64,000 nt of DNA from UBA964 sp031382085 (GCA_031382085.1 JANMYM010000082.1:1-64000); one strand, 5' to 3'; positions 36,327 through 46,283 are shown, counted from the stretch's first letter. The notes: generated by a model from the sequence alone, not told the origin. Program-made: numbers and translations.

Positions 36327-38014
36327 CAGCCGAGGAGTTGTTCGCGCGGCATCGCGCGCGGCTCGAGCAGGCGCGCGTGGCCTGCCGGACCCGCGCCGCC
36401 TGGAGTCCGTTTGCCGATCAGCCGACCGGTTATCCGGACTTCGTGGCGGCCCGCGCGGCCGGCGAAGCGGCCTTCAAGGCCCGGCTGGGGCGGCGCTATA
36501 CGCTGTCGTTGCCCGCCGTGCAGGACTGGGTCGGCGAAGAAGTTTCACCGTATACACAGCAGTTGTTAGGTGTTAGCTATCCGCGTTGCGACCTGGACGC
36601 GAGCTTCAAGGCGGCGGCGTCCGGCGTGGTGGCTTGGAGCGGCGCGTCGCCACAGCAGCGCGCCGGCGTGCTGCTCGAGGTCATCGATCGCATTTACCGC
36701 CAGCATCTCTTCGAACTGGCGTATGCGGTCATGCATACCACCGGGCAGAGTTTCAACATGTCCTACGCAGGTTCCGGCGTCAATGCGCTCGATCGTGGCA
36801 TCGAAGCGCTGGTCTACGCCTGCGATGCGATGGACGCGGTGGCGCCGCAGGCGCTGTGGCAGCGCGCCTTCGGTTCGACGCAGATCAAGCTCGAAAAGCG
36901 CTATCGCCTGGTGCCGCGCGGAGTCGCCGTGTGTTTCACCTGCGCCAGTTTTCCGACCTGGAACGCGTATCCGTCGATGATCGCGAGCCTCGCCACGGGC
37001 AACGCGGTGATCGTGAAGCCGCATCCGGCCACGGTGCTGCCGATGGCGATCTCGGTTGAGGTGTTCCGCGAAGCGTTAGCCGAATGCGGTTTCGATCCCA
37101 ATCTCGTGTCAATGGTGGTCGATGCCACGAGCGAGCCGATCGGTAAGCGCATCATCAAGCATCCGGACTGTGCGATTGTCGATTTCACCGGCAGCGCGCG
37201 CTTCGGTCTGTGGGTTGAGCAGAATGCCTATCCGTCGCTGTGTTATACCGAAACCGCGGGCTGCAATGTCGTGGTGCTGGACTCCTGCGAGGATCTCGAT
37301 GCGGTGATCCGCAGTCTGGCGAGCACGTTGTGTCTCTTCTCAGCGCAGATGTGCACCAGCCCGCAGAACATTTATCTGCCAGGCGATGGCATACGCGTAG
37401 GCTCAGGGCCAGGCGCCTTGCGAGTCTCCGTCGAAGAGGCGTCGCACAAACTCGCGAGAGCGTTGGCGGCCATCGGCAACGATCCGAAAAAGGCAGCGGC
37501 GATTCTGGCGGCGATTCAGGCGCCCGCAACGCTCGAGCTGATTGCAGCGCTGCAGTCGGACCCGGCCAATTCGGTTTTGTTAGCTTCGCAAGCGTATGTC
37601 CATCCGGAATTCCCGACGGCTCGCACTGCGACACCTTTGCTGCTCGGTTCGACGCCGCAGCAGCGCGCGCTGTACACCACCGAGCGCTTTGGCCCTGTTT
37701 CATTCGCGATCCGCTGCCAAGACTCGCGCGACGCGCTGGCGCAGGCCGCGGCCGATGTGCGGGAAGCGGGCGGGTTGACGGCGTTCGTGTATTCCACGGA
37801 CGAGGAGTTCATTGCCGACGCCGAAGATGGGTTCGCTCGAGCCGGTTCGCAACTGACCGTCAATCTGACCGGACCCATGCCGCTTAATTTCGCCGCCGCC
37901 TACAGCGACTATCATGTGACCGGTCTCAACCCGGCCGGCAACGCCTCGTTGACCGACGCGGCGTTCGTAGCCAGCCGGTTTCGGATCGCGCAAGTACGTC
38001 GTCCGGCTGCCTGA
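36323..38014 (+). CDS. PaaN-like aldehyde dehydrogenase
   Basis: A 563-residue aldehyde dehydrogenase of the PaaN (phenylacetate degradation, ring-opened aldehyde) type. GNAVIVKPHPATV holds the NAD lysine, ETAGCNVVVLD the glutamate, and SAQMCTSPQNIY the nucleophilic Cys. No MaoC-like hydratase domain is fused, as in the shorter PaaN2 form. The GTG start is coupled to the SDR before. Nothing else of the paa pathway (paaABCDE, paaK) is near, so the substrate may be a different aldehyde made by this cluster. Confidence 0.87.
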   Translation: MTAEELFARHRARLEQARVACRTRAAWSPFADQPTGYPDFVAARAAGEAAFKARLGRRYTLSLPAVQDWVGEEVSPYTQQLLGVSYPRCDLDASFKAAASGVVAWSGASPQQRAGVLLEVIDRIYRQHLFELAYAVMHTTGQSFNMSYAGSGVNALDRGIEALVYACDAMDAVAPQALWQRAFGSTQIKLEKRYRLVPRGVAVCFTCASFPTWNAYPSMIASLATGNAVIVKPHPATVLPMAISVEVFREALAECGFDPNLVSMVVDATSEPIGKRIIKHPDCAIVDFTGSARFGLWVEQNAYPSLCYTETAGCNVVVLDSCEDLDAVIRSLASTLCLFSAQMCTSPQNIYLPGDGIRVGSGPGALRVSVEEASHKLARALAAIGNDPKKAAAILAAIQAPATLELIAALQSDPANSVLLASQAYVHPEFPTARTATPLLLGSTPQQRALYTTERFGPVSFAIRCQDSRDALAQAAADVREAGGLTAFVYSTDEEFIADAEDGFARAGSQLTVNLTGPMPLNFAAAYSDYHVTGLNPAGNASLTDAAFVASRFRIAQVRRPAA

Positions 38015-38031
38015 GACGAGCCGCGCAAGGA

Positions 38032-39036
38032 ATGTCACAAGATCCTAACAAAACGAACACCATCAATAGCAGGATACCCGCGCGCCTGCCTTTGTTTGCC
38101 GCGCCGATGCTGTTGGTCTCGGGTGTTGATCTGGTCAACGCGGCCTGTCGCGCCGGGATCGTCGGTGCGTTTCCATCGCACAACGCACGCACCGTGAACG
38201 ACCTAGAGCGGTGGATGCAACAGATTATCGCCGCGCACGAGGCCGCGCGCCGCGAGCGGCCGGAGGCCATCATTGCGCCCTGGTGCGTCAATCTGGTGAC
38301 CCATTCCACGAACGCGCGCCTGCAGGACGACCTGAAGTTGGTCGCGAAATATCAGCCGCCGATTGTGGTCACGGCTCTTGGCGGACCCAGGCCCGTTATG
38401 GACGTCGTGCACCGCTACGGCGGCATCGTCATCGCCGACGTCATCAACATGACACTGGCGCGCAAGGCGATCGCGGTGGGCGTGGACGGCCTCGCGTGCA
38501 TTGCCGCTGGCGCTGGCGGTCATACCGGTTTCATCTCGCCGTTCGCGTTCATATCGGCCGTGCGCGCGATTTTTGCCGGGCTGATCGTCGTGGGCGGCGC
38601 GATTTCCGATGGGCATGGCGTGGCGGGTGCGATCGCGGCCGGCGCGGATTTTGTGTACATGGGTACGCGTTTCATTCCAACCGTGGAAAGCATGGCCGTG
38701 CCGGCGTACAAACAAATGATCGTCGATTCAAGCGTCGATGACCTGATTGTCAGCGCGGCTGTCAGCGGCACGCCGGCGTCCTGGTTGAAACCGAGCATGC
38801 GCGCGGCCGGCATGGATCCGGACGCGCCCGCGGATGCGCCCAAGCGCGATTACGACACGAGCAAGGAATCTCCCAAGCGCTGGAAAGACATCTGGGCGGC
38901 CGGGCAGGGCATCGGCGCGTCCACTGCGATCGAGCCGGTGGCGCAGATTGTCGAGCAGCTCGAGCGCGAGTATCACGATGCATTGCGCAAGATGGCGGCG
39001 CGCGTGGGCCAGAAAGATCAGGGGACAAGACCATGA
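38032..39036 (+). CDS. Nitronate monooxygenase family protein
   Basis: A 334-residue FMN TIM barrel of the 2-nitropropane dioxygenase family. The flavin-phosphate loop GAGGHTGFIS contains the conserved His. PRLPLFAAPMLL at the N-terminus and GADFVYMGTRFI near the end fit the family, which oxidises nitronates but also includes enoyl- and acyl-CoA-acting members. It is followed by a thiolase overlapping in ATGA, which suggests a CoA-linked role in this context. Confidence 0.87.
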   Translation: MSQDPNKTNTINSRIPARLPLFAAPMLLVSGVDLVNAACRAGIVGAFPSHNARTVNDLERWMQQIIAAHEAARRERPEAIIAPWCVNLVTHSTNARLQDDLKLVAKYQPPIVVTALGGPRPVMDVVHRYGGIVIADVINMTLARKAIAVGVDGLACIAAGAGGHTGFISPFAFISAVRAIFAGLIVVGGAISDGHGVAGAIAAGADFVYMGTRFIPTVESMAVPAYKQMIVDSSVDDLIVSAAVSGTPASWLKPSMRAAGMDPDAPADAPKRDYDTSKESPKRWKDIWAAGQGIGASTAIEPVAQIVEQLEREYHDALRKMAARVGQKDQGTRP

Positions 39037-40235
39037 ATGTGTATGTCGTCGATGCGGTGCGCACGCCGCGGGGGCGCGGCAATGACAAAGGCAGTCTCAA
39101 GGGCGTGAAACCGGTCGAATTGCTGGCGCAGACCCTGCGCGCGCTCAAAACGCGTAGCCAATTTGATGAATCGCAGGTTGCGGACGCAATCTTCGGCTGC
39201 GTGACCCAGACCGCGGATCAAGGGACTAACATCGGCAAGCTGGCGTTGATCGCCGCGGGCTGGAGCGACGCAACACCGGGGATGACCATTAATCGCTACT
39301 GCGCCTCGGGACTGTCCGCGGTGAACTACGCGGCGCTGAAGGCCGCAAGCGACGATAGTCTCGCGGTGGGTGGCGGTCTCGAAATGATGTCGCGGATCCC
39401 GATGGGCTCCGACCAGGGGCCGCTGACCCATGATTTTCCATTCCAGAAAACGGCCATGCTGATTCCGATTGGCATCGCCGCCGATCTGGTGGCGACGCAG
39501 AGCGGATTCTCGCGCGCGGACTGCGACGCTTATGGGCTGGCGTCACAACAGCGCGCTGCGGTTGCGCAGGACGGCCAGCGGCTGCGTTCCATTGTGCCGG
39601 TGTTAGCTGAGAATGGCAGCAGTCTGCTGGCCGCCGACGAAACGCCGCGTCGCAATACCTCGGCCGCTTCGCTCTCTGGCTTGCCAGCGGCCTTTGCCGA
39701 AATGGGCGCGAAATACGGCATCGATGCCTTGCTGTGCACGCACTACGGCCTGGGAAAAATCGAGCACGTGCACCACGCCGGTAACTCGCCGACGATGGCG
39801 GATGGCGCCTCGGCCGTGCTGTTAGCCAGCGAGGGCGGGCTGCGACGGCACAAGCTCAGGCCGCGGGCACGGATCCTCGCGATGGCGGATGTTTCCATCG
39901 ATCGCACGCTGGCGCTCACCGGCGCTGTCGACGCGACGCGCCTGGCACTGTCGCGCGCCGGGCTCAGCGTTGCGGACATCGATCTTTTCGAGGTCAACGA
40001 ATCGTTCGCGGCGCTGATGCTGCACTACCAGCGCGAGCTCGGTGTGGCTCACCATCGACTGAACGTCAACGGTGGCGCCATCGCGCTCGGTCATGCGATG
40101 GGCTCCACCGGCAGCGCGCTGGTCGGGACGGTGCTTGATGAGCTCGAACTGCGGGGTGCGCGGCGGGCGGTGATTGCGTTGTGCGGCGCCGCAGGACTCG
40201 CCACCGCGACAGTAATTGAACGCGTGGCGGCGTAG
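39033..40235 (+). CDS. Acetyl-CoA C-acyltransferase (thiolase, FadA-type)
   Basis: A 400-residue thiolase with all blocks: nucleophile Cys in NRYCASGLSAV, His in NGGAIALGHAMGSTG and second Cys in ALCGAAGLATA. It starts with NVYVVDAVRTPRGRG. It cleaves 3-oxoacyl-CoA to acetyl-CoA. The ATG overlaps the nitronate monooxygenase stop; an MFS gene follows 17 bp later. It differs from the SCP2-type thiolases at 33 and 61 kb, so at least three thiolase-like proteins are encoded within 30 kb. Confidence 0.92.
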   Translation: MNVYVVDAVRTPRGRGNDKGSLKGVKPVELLAQTLRALKTRSQFDESQVADAIFGCVTQTADQGTNIGKLALIAAGWSDATPGMTINRYCASGLSAVNYAALKAASDDSLAVGGGLEMMSRIPMGSDQGPLTHDFPFQKTAMLIPIGIAADLVATQSGFSRADCDAYGLASQQRAAVAQDGQRLRSIVPVLAENGSSLLAADETPRRNTSAASLSGLPAAFAEMGAKYGIDALLCTHYGLGKIEHVHHAGNSPTMADGASAVLLASEGGLRRHKLRPRARILAMADVSIDRTLALTGAVDATRLALSRAGLSVADIDLFEVNESFAALMLHYQRELGVAHHRLNVNGGAIALGHAMGSTGSALVGTVLDELELRGARRAVIALCGAAGLATATVIERVAA

Positions 40236-40252
40236 CAGTGCAGGGGGGGCGC

Positions 40253-41620
40253 ATGAGTGACGTGCCAAGCGGCTCGTTGACGCCGCCGACCGAAGCCTGG
40301 CCGCGACCTGCGTACGCCTGGTATGTGGTCATCGTGCTCACACTTGCCTACACCTGCTCGTTCATCGATCGCCAGATTCTCACGCTGCTCATCGAGCCGA
40401 TACGCCGCGATCTGCACGTTACTGACACGCAGGTCAGTTTGTTAGGCGGACTGGCGTTTTCGATTCTGTACACCACGCTGGGTATGCCGTTGGCACGGCT
40501 CGCCGACCAGACGAATCGACACAATCTCATGACCGCCGGCGTTGCCGTGTGGAGTCTGATGACCGCGGTGTGCGGCGTGGCTCGCGGTTTCTGGGGCCTG
40601 TTTGCCGCCCGCGTGGGCGTCGGCGTTGGCGAGGCCGCGTTGTCACCCGCGGCGTTCTCGCTGCTCGCTGATTATTTTCCACCCAAACGCCTGGCACGCG
40701 CCGCCAGTGTCTATTCCACCGGTGTCTACTTCGGCGCCGGGCTCGCACTGATGATTGGCGGCGCGATTATCCAGATGATCTCCAGCGCACCGACCCGGGA
40801 GGTGCCACTGTTAGGTCCGGTGTTCCCGTGGCAGTTCACGTTTCTGGTGGTGGGATTGCTTGGGTTGCCGATCGTGCTCCTGATGCTGACGATTCGTGAG
40901 CCGCTGCGGCGCGGGGCTGCAGCACGTGCTGACGGCAGCGCGGACAGCGCCGCCAGCAGCTGGCCGGCGCTGCGATCCTTCATGCGCCAGAACGCACGCA
41001 CGCTCACGTGCCATATCGCGGCGTTCACATTGTTTGGCACGGCGATCGGCTGTTATCTCTTCTGGTCGCCGACCCTGATGATGCGCGCGCACGGCTGGAG
41101 CGCGTCGCAGGCCGGGTTCACGATCGGCGCGATGATGTTCGTGCTCGGAACGGCGGGCGTGTATTGCGGCGGCTGGCTGGCGGATCGCCTGGCTGCTGCC
41201 GGCCGCCAGGATGCAATGCTGCGTGCCGCGTTCATCGGCATGCTGTGCGGTTTGCCGTTCATGATCGCCACACCGCTGATCGACGATCCGCAGCTCGCGA
41301 CCTTCAGTCTTGGTGGCTCGATTTTCTTCATGGCGTTCCCCCAGGGGCTGCCCTCATCGGCGCTGCAGATCGTGACGCCCAACCCGCTGCGTGCGCAGAT
41401 GACCGCCATTTATTTCTTCATCGGAAATCTGATTGCCAATGGTTTCGGGCCCACGATACCGGCTTTGCTGACGGACTATGTGTTCAGGGATCCGGCAATG
41501 CTGCGTTATGCGCTGGCGATCGTCATCGGCGTGGTGCTGCCGCTGAGCCTGATCGTGCTCTACCTCGGGCTTGGCGCGTATCGGCACAGCGTGGCGCGGG
41601 TTGCCGCCGCGCAGGCCTGA
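40253..41620 (+). CDS. MFS transporter (spinster-like)
   Basis: A 455-residue major-facilitator carrier with about 12 helices. The second-helix loop reads FSILYTTLGMPLARLADQTNR and the YVVIVLTLAYTCSFIDRQIL start is common to the spinster/ACS-type branch. GGGGGGG precedes the ATG at 40253, which is preferred to the GTG 15 nt earlier. Last gene of the SDR-PaaN-NMO-thiolase-MFS unit; likely uptake or export of the organic acid or terpenoid substrate of that pathway. Confidence 0.9.
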   Translation: MSDVPSGSLTPPTEAWPRPAYAWYVVIVLTLAYTCSFIDRQILTLLIEPIRRDLHVTDTQVSLLGGLAFSILYTTLGMPLARLADQTNRHNLMTAGVAVWSLMTAVCGVARGFWGLFAARVGVGVGEAALSPAAFSLLADYFPPKRLARAASVYSTGVYFGAGLALMIGGAIIQMISSAPTREVPLLGPVFPWQFTFLVVGLLGLPIVLLMLTIREPLRRGAAARADGSADSAASSWPALRSFMRQNARTLTCHIAAFTLFGTAIGCYLFWSPTLMMRAHGWSASQAGFTIGAMMFVLGTAGVYCGGWLADRLAAAGRQDAMLRAAFIGMLCGLPFMIATPLIDDPQLATFSLGGSIFFMAFPQGLPSSALQIVTPNPLRAQMTAIYFFIGNLIANGFGPTIPALLTDYVFRDPAMLRYALAIVIGVVLPLSLIVLYLGLGAYRHSVARVAAAQA

Positions 41621-41623
41621 CGA

Positions 41624-42382
41624 TTACTTGCCGGTGCTGATGCTCGTGGCTTTCAGCAGTTTCGCCATGCGCCGCTCCAGCGCCTTGGGGTCGAGCGCGA
41701 GCGCAGCGCGCACTCCGATCGCCATGGCATCCGTATCGAGTTCGTCGATTCCCTGCTTCACCGCCCGGAGGCCGGCGCGGGCGATATCGTCCGGGATCTC
41801 CTTCGCGCCTTCAACATGTGCGGCCATGCGCGTGTCGACGGAACCCACGATCAGTGCGATGACCTGCGTGTGCTGGTCCGCGAGCTCGGCGCGCACGCCG
41901 GCGCATAAAGAGCGTGCGGCCGCTTTTGAAGGACCATAGCCGCCCATCACCGGCAAGTTGACCAGCGCGGCCGCGGACAGCACGTTGACAATCGCCCCGC
42001 CGCCATTGCGCGCCAGCACCGGCGCAAAGGCGCGGCACATGGCCAGCGTGCCGAAGTAATTCACGTTCATTTCGTCGCGGGCGGCGCTCATATCGGTTGC
42101 GCCGATCAGTGTCCTGTTAGCAAAGTAGCCTGCATTGTTGATCAGCAGGTTGACGTCGTCGCACTGCTGCGCGGCGGCGAGGACTTCACGATCGTCGGTG
42201 ATGTCGAGTTCGATGGCGGCGCAACGGCCCGGAAACTCGGCCACCAGTTTTGCGGCGGCGCCGGCCTCGCGCGAGCCGATATAGACTTTCGCGGCGCCCG
42301 CCGTGAGCAGCGCGCGTACGAAGGCCTCGCCAATGCCGCGATTGCCGCCGGTGACCAGTGCTTTCGAACCTTTGATTTCCAT
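41624..42382 (-). CDS. SDR-family oxidoreductase
   Basis: A 252-residue classical short-chain dehydrogenase: TGGNRGIGEA, NNAGYF, VNVLSAAAL for the Ser region and YGPSK. Cytoplasmic. It is downstream of an NTF2-fold gene and an acyl-CoA ligase on the same strand, with a 30-bp gap, so it likely acts on an intermediate of that operon. The convergent MFS gene ends 3 bp away. Confidence 0.87.
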   Translation of the reverse strand: MEIKGSKALVTGGNRGIGEAFVRALLTAGAAKVYIGSREAGAAAKLVAEFPGRCAAIELDITDDREVLAAAQQCDDVNLLINNAGYFANRTLIGATDMSAARDEMNVNYFGTLAMCRAFAPVLARNGGGAIVNVLSAAALVNLPVMGGYGPSKAAARSLCAGVRAELADQHTQVIALIVGSVDTRMAAHVEGAKEIPDDIARAGLRAVKQGIDELDTDAMAIGVRAALALDPKALERRMAKLLKATSISTGK

Positions 42383-42412
42383 GCTGTCTGAACCTTGTTA
42401 GTCGCGGCTGGG

Positions 42413-42943
42413 TCAGTCGCGGTAGAGAATGTCATCCGGACGTTTTGCGCCGCGCACCAGTTTGCTGGCGTCGGGCGCAATGAGTCCGCGGCCCCAGGTT
42501 TCGCGCAGCGGCAGGTCCTGGTTCCACTCCCAGCACAGGCGGCGCGCGCTGATCGCCCAGCGGCCGTCACGTTTATCGAAGCGGTCCACGGCGCGCGCCA
42601 GCGTCAGTGTGTCGAATTTTTCGCCGTCTTTTTTCAGGCGCGCGAAGGTGAGGATGTACGCCTCCACTTGTGCGGTAGCCGGGCCCCGAAATTCCACCAG
42701 CACGTTGGTGACCAGGTGATTGAGCACGCCCGTGCGCGGCAGCACCGGCCCAATCTGAGCCAGATAGTCTTTGGCCGAGCCCGAGAACACGCCGCCATGG
42801 TCCTCGGTCGCGTCGTCGTGATAGCAGCTGCGCAAGAGTTCAATATCCGCACGATCCACGGCCCGGCTGTAACGCGCCAGTACGTCCTCGATCTGCTGGC
42901 GGTCGAGCAGTCGCTGCAGTTCTTCGGGAATAGTGTCGGGCAT
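42413..42943 (-). CDS. NTF2-fold (SnoaL-4-like) protein, paralog of the 44.8-kb gene
   Basis: A 176-residue protein with IEDVLARYSRAVDRAD, SCYHDDATEDHGGVFSG and a C-terminal strand pair (AVDRFDKRDGRWAISARR). The segment SCYHxDAxEDHGG recurs in the other NTF2-fold gene of the operon (44,767-45,297), so the two are paralogs. The fold is used by isomerases, dehydratases and ring-hydroxylating-oxygenase beta-like subunits. The start overlaps the ligase stop in TAATG. Function unknown. Confidence 0.8.
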   Translation of the reverse strand: MPDTIPEELQRLLDRQQIEDVLARYSRAVDRADIELLRSCYHDDATEDHGGVFSGSAKDYLAQIGPVLPRTGVLNHLVTNVLVEFRGPATAQVEAYILTFARLKKDGEKFDTLTLARAVDRFDKRDGRWAISARRLCWEWNQDLPLRETWGRGLIAPDASKLVRGAKRPDDILYRD

Positions 42944-44748
42944 TATGTCTTTCCTGGCAGCACGATCTGCGCATCCGGCGTGGCGGCATAGAGTAATGCG
43001 ACATCGGCATCGCGGCGCGCCAACGCCACCCGCTGATTGATCGTACCCTTGTCCGAGACCTCGTGGGCATCGACGCTCGGCGGCTCATCGAGCAGGCGCA
43101 GCCGTTCGATGCGTTCGCTGGCGCCGCGGCCGGCGTTGAATGCGCGGAGTTTGTCGGCGAGCTGCTGCGAGATGGTGCCGCCGGCCTCCCGGCCCGCCGT
43201 GCTGCGCCAGGCCAGCGCTGCGAGGTAGTTGCGGGTCTCGCCGCAGATCAACAGTTCCGACAGCAGCGGTGCGCAGGCTTCGAGCAGCTGCGGTCGCAGG
43301 CGTCCGGCCGAGACCCAGCTGCCACTTGCAAGTTTGAAATCCTCGGCGAGCCGCCCCGCGAATTTCAGCCCCTTGCCGATATCTTCGGGATCGTGGAGCT
43401 GCGCGGTGTCGCCGGTCCGATAGAAGCCTTCGGCATCGAAGATGCCTTTGTTAGCTTCCGGATTGGCGAGATACCCGGGTGTGATCATCGCGCCGCGCAG
43501 ACGCACTTCGTAGCGCGCGCCGGTCGGCATGAGCTTGAGCGTGAGCCCGGGCATCGGCAGGCCGATGCCGACTTCTTCGGTCGGGAAATAGATCGCCATG
43601 CAGCCGGAGGCGGTCTCGGTGGCGCCGTAACCGGTGGTGAAAAAAATCCGCTGGCCCACAGTGTCAACGGCCAGTTGTTGCAAGCGGTCGTACAGCGCCT
43701 GCGGCAGACCAGCGCCGCCATAGAGCGCGAGTCGCAGGCCACCGAAGAAGCGTGTGCGTAGTTCCGCGTCGCGCTCCAGCGCGTCCGCGAGCATCGTGTA
43801 GCCCAGCGGCACGTTCACGTAGAAAGCGGGTGCGAGTTCTTTCAGGTTCCTGATCGACTCATCGAACTGACCGGGAATCGGGCGGCCGGCATCGATATAC
43901 AACGTGCCGCCGCTGGTCAGCACCCCCATTTTCGTGAAGGCGCCGGAAACGTGATTCCACGGCAGCCAGTCCAGCATCACGTCCTTCCAGCCGGCGGTTT
44001 CCCCCAGCACCTGGCTCGCCTGGGCGATGTTCGACGAGATCATCCGCTGCGTCTGGATTACCGCCTTGGGCATGCTGGTCGAGCCGGACGTCAGCATGTA
44101 AGCCGTTGGTGCGTCCGGATCGATCGAGTCAATGGAACGACTCACAGCAGGGGTGATCGCCGTGGCGAGTACGGACGCTAACGAAGTCGCCGGACGCTGC
44201 AACAGGCCGGGGTCGTCGGTAACCAGCACCGCGTCGCCGAAGTCGACGTTGTCCAGCGCGCGCTTGAACAAGACCGCCTGTTCGGCAAACACCACCGCCG
44301 GGCGCACCAGCGCGATGACGTGGCGCAGCCTGCCAAAGTCGCCGCCCATCAGCGCGTAGTTGATGCTGACCGGACAGACCGCGACCTGCGCGCTCATCGC
44401 GCCGAATTTCATCGCAGCGTGCGCAATCGAATTGCCGGACAGGATCAGCACGCAACGCCCCGGCGCGATCTTCTGATCCAGGAGCCATTGGGCGATGGCG
44501 TCGGCATCGCGCTTCATCGCCCGATAGCTTTGCCGGATCCAGGGGCCGCCACCCGCTGCGCGTTGTGCGAGGTAGGTCTTGTCACCGAGTGCCAGCGCCT
44601 GGCGCGCGAGCTCGGCGGGAATGTTAGGTCTGAAGTCCTGCAGCGCGGTGACCGGTGTCACCACAATCGAACCATCGTTGCGCCGCTCGACGCGCATCTC
44701 GGCCGAGGGAAAGAAAGTCTGTTTGAAAGGAGCGGAGGTCGCGGTCAT
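42943..44748 (-). CDS. Acyl-CoA ligase, feruloyl-CoA-synthase-like
   Basis: A 601-residue ANL-superfamily ligase. The P-loop is YMLTSGSTSMPKAV, TGYGATETAS is the A5 region, and EGFYRTGD the A7 region. The N-terminal NDGSIVVTPVTALQDFRPN and C-terminal ASERIERL resemble feruloyl-CoA synthases, which activate hydroxycinnamates with ATP and CoA. It is flanked by two paralogous NTF2-fold genes (stop 44,767 region upstream; TAATG overlap downstream). No feruloyl-CoA hydratase/lyase is adjacent, so ferulate itself is not proven as substrate. Confidence 0.87.
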   Translation of the reverse strand: MTATSAPFKQTFFPSAEMRVERRNDGSIVVTPVTALQDFRPNIPAELARQALALGDKTYLAQRAAGGGPWIRQSYRAMKRDADAIAQWLLDQKIAPGRCVLILSGNSIAHAAMKFGAMSAQVAVCPVSINYALMGGDFGRLRHVIALVRPAVVFAEQAVLFKRALDNVDFGDAVLVTDDPGLLQRPATSLASVLATAITPAVSRSIDSIDPDAPTAYMLTSGSTSMPKAVIQTQRMISSNIAQASQVLGETAGWKDVMLDWLPWNHVSGAFTKMGVLTSGGTLYIDAGRPIPGQFDESIRNLKELAPAFYVNVPLGYTMLADALERDAELRTRFFGGLRLALYGGAGLPQALYDRLQQLAVDTVGQRIFFTTGYGATETASGCMAIYFPTEEVGIGLPMPGLTLKLMPTGARYEVRLRGAMITPGYLANPEANKGIFDAEGFYRTGDTAQLHDPEDIGKGLKFAGRLAEDFKLASGSWVSAGRLRPQLLEACAPLLSELLICGETRNYLAALAWRSTAGREAGGTISQQLADKLRAFNAGRGASERIERLRLLDEPPSVDAHEVSDKGTINQRVALARRDADVALLYAATPDAQIVLPGKT

Positions 44749-44766
44749 GCGCGGATCCCGGCGCGC

Positions 44767-45297
44767 TCAGAAGCGCTCGTAGGAAGGGTCGCCCGGCCCC
44801 TTGACTCCCAGCCGCATGCCCGGCGTACCGGGCTTGAACATGCCGTTCACCCAGCCTTGCTGCGACGGCGTATCGCGATTCCAGTCAAAGATGGTGCGAC
44901 GATGCGCGATTTTCCACGCGCCGCCACGGCGCTCGAAGCGGTCGATGAGCCGCCCGCCGGTGAAAGTATCCAGCTCGCCGTTAGCAGTGCTGACGCGCAA
45001 CATAGTCCAGACGTAGGTTTCGACGTAGGCGGTGTCGCCGTTGAACTCGATGTGGCTGCTGCCCAGCAGATGCTGCATCGGGCCCATCCTGAGAATGCGC
45101 GGAACAGCGCCGTCGACATAGTCGAAAGCGTTGCCGCTGTAGGCGCCGCCATGCTCTTCGATTGCATCGGGGTGATAACAGGATTTCAGCAGCGCGGCAT
45201 CGCCGCGATCGACCCCGCGTGCATAGTTCGCCAGCACGTCGCGAATCTCATCGCGGGCCAGCATCCGTTGTATTTTTTCGTCGTTGGCAGGCTGCAT
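44767..45297 (-). CDS. NTF2-fold (SnoaL-4-like) protein, paralog of the 42.4-kb gene
   Basis: A 176-residue protein: IRDVLANYARGVDRGD, SCYHPDAIEEHGGAYSG, and C-terminal RRGGAWKIAHRRTIFDWNRD. It matches its paralog encoded 1.8 kb downstream across the whole length. It begins the minus-strand unit (this gene, ligase, paralog, SDR) and is 65 bp from a divergent SDR. A role in the same CoA-thioester pathway is inferred from context only. Confidence 0.8.
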   Translation of the reverse strand: MQPANDEKIQRMLARDEIRDVLANYARGVDRGDAALLKSCYHPDAIEEHGGAYSGNAFDYVDGAVPRILRMGPMQHLLGSSHIEFNGDTAYVETYVWTMLRVSTANGELDTFTGGRLIDRFERRGGAWKIAHRRTIFDWNRDTPSQQGWVNGMFKPGTPGMRLGVKGPGDPSYERF

Positions 45298-45362
45298 GGT
45301 CTTGGCGCGGCTCCGATGCTATCGTTCTGACTACTTGCAGTACAAGACTGAGAGCAAAGCGC

Positions 45363-46283
45363 ATGCCGGTCAAGCCCGGAATCAAAAGGGTTGTCATTGT
45401 CACGGGCGCGGGCAGCGGCCTGGGCCGTGCCTACGCGCTTGATCTGGCTGCGCGCGGTCTGCGAGTCGTGGTCAACAATCGGCGCCGTGACGTGGATGCC
45501 GCCGGGCAGGGCAGTGCGCAGCGGGTGGTACGGGAAATTCTTGCGGCCGGTGGCGAGGCGATCGCCAATGAAGCGGATGTCTGCGACAGCGCTTCGGGCG
45601 CGGCGCTGGTCACGCAGGCACTGGCCAGCTGGGGACGCCTCGATGCCGTGGTCGCCAATGCCGGCGTCGACCAGCACAAGGCCTTCCACAAAATCAACAT
45701 CGACGAATTCCGCGCGATCTTCAACGTCAATTTTTTCGGCAGCCTGTACCTGCTGCACGCCGCCTACTCACACATGCGTGCTAACAAACACGGCCGGATC
45801 GTGGTCTCGACCTCGTCGGCGGGCCTGCATGGCCTGCATGGCCTCACCGCCTACGCGGCGTCGAAAGCTGCGCTGGTCGGTCTCATGCGCAGCGTCGCCG
45901 CTGAAGGCCAGTCGCGCGATGTGCTTTGCAACGCCGTCGCGCCCTATGCCGCCACGCGCATGACCGCAGCGCATGGCGATGGCGTATTTGCCGCGCGCAT
46001 GCGGCCGGAACATGTGGCGCCCCTGGTCGCGCTGCTGGTCAGCGAGCAATGCCGCGTCACCGGCCAGACGATTGTTGCCGGCGGCGGTGGTTTTCGCACG
46101 GCCGCCATGGTCGAGGCGCCGGGTATACATTTTGCCGACGCCGCGGCGGTGAGACCTGAGGATCTGGAGGCGTATTTCCTCGCGCCATTCCCAGTAGCAA
46201 ATGCCGTCGCGTTTCCCGATGCGCTGGTGGCGTTCAGTCATTTCATGCAGCATCTTGAACGGGTGACCGATGCAAACCACTAA
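45363..46283 (+). CDS. SDR-family oxidoreductase (multifunctional-enzyme-type)
   Basis: A 306-residue dehydrogenase with TGAGSGLGRAYALDLAARG, NAGVDQHK and YAASKAALVG. The extended C-terminus (ADAAAVRPEDLEAYF) resembles the hydroxyacyl-CoA dehydrogenase half of multifunctional enzyme 2/HSD17B4. It likely oxidises a 3-hydroxyacyl-CoA. The ATG at 45363 is chosen over the longer frame that overlaps the divergent gene. It overlaps the following ligase by 14 nt. Confidence 0.87.
   Translation: MPVKPGIKRVVIVTGAGSGLGRAYALDLAARGLRVVVNNRRRDVDAAGQGSAQRVVREILAAGGEAIANEADVCDSASGAALVTQALASWGRLDAVVANAGVDQHKAFHKINIDEFRAIFNVNFFGSLYLLHAAYSHMRANKHGRIVVSTSSAGLHGLHGLTAYAASKAALVGLMRSVAAEGQSRDVLCNAVAPYAATRMTAAHGDGVFAARMRPEHVAPLVALLVSEQCRVTGQTIVAGGGGFRTAAMVEAPGIHFADAAAVRPEDLEAYFLAPFPVANAVAFPDALVAFSHFMQHLERVTDANH

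Noticed and set aside
36323..38014. Complete phenylacetate degradation pathway
   Set aside because: Only the PaaN-like aldehyde dehydrogenase is present; no paaABCDE, paaG/Z or paaK in the window.
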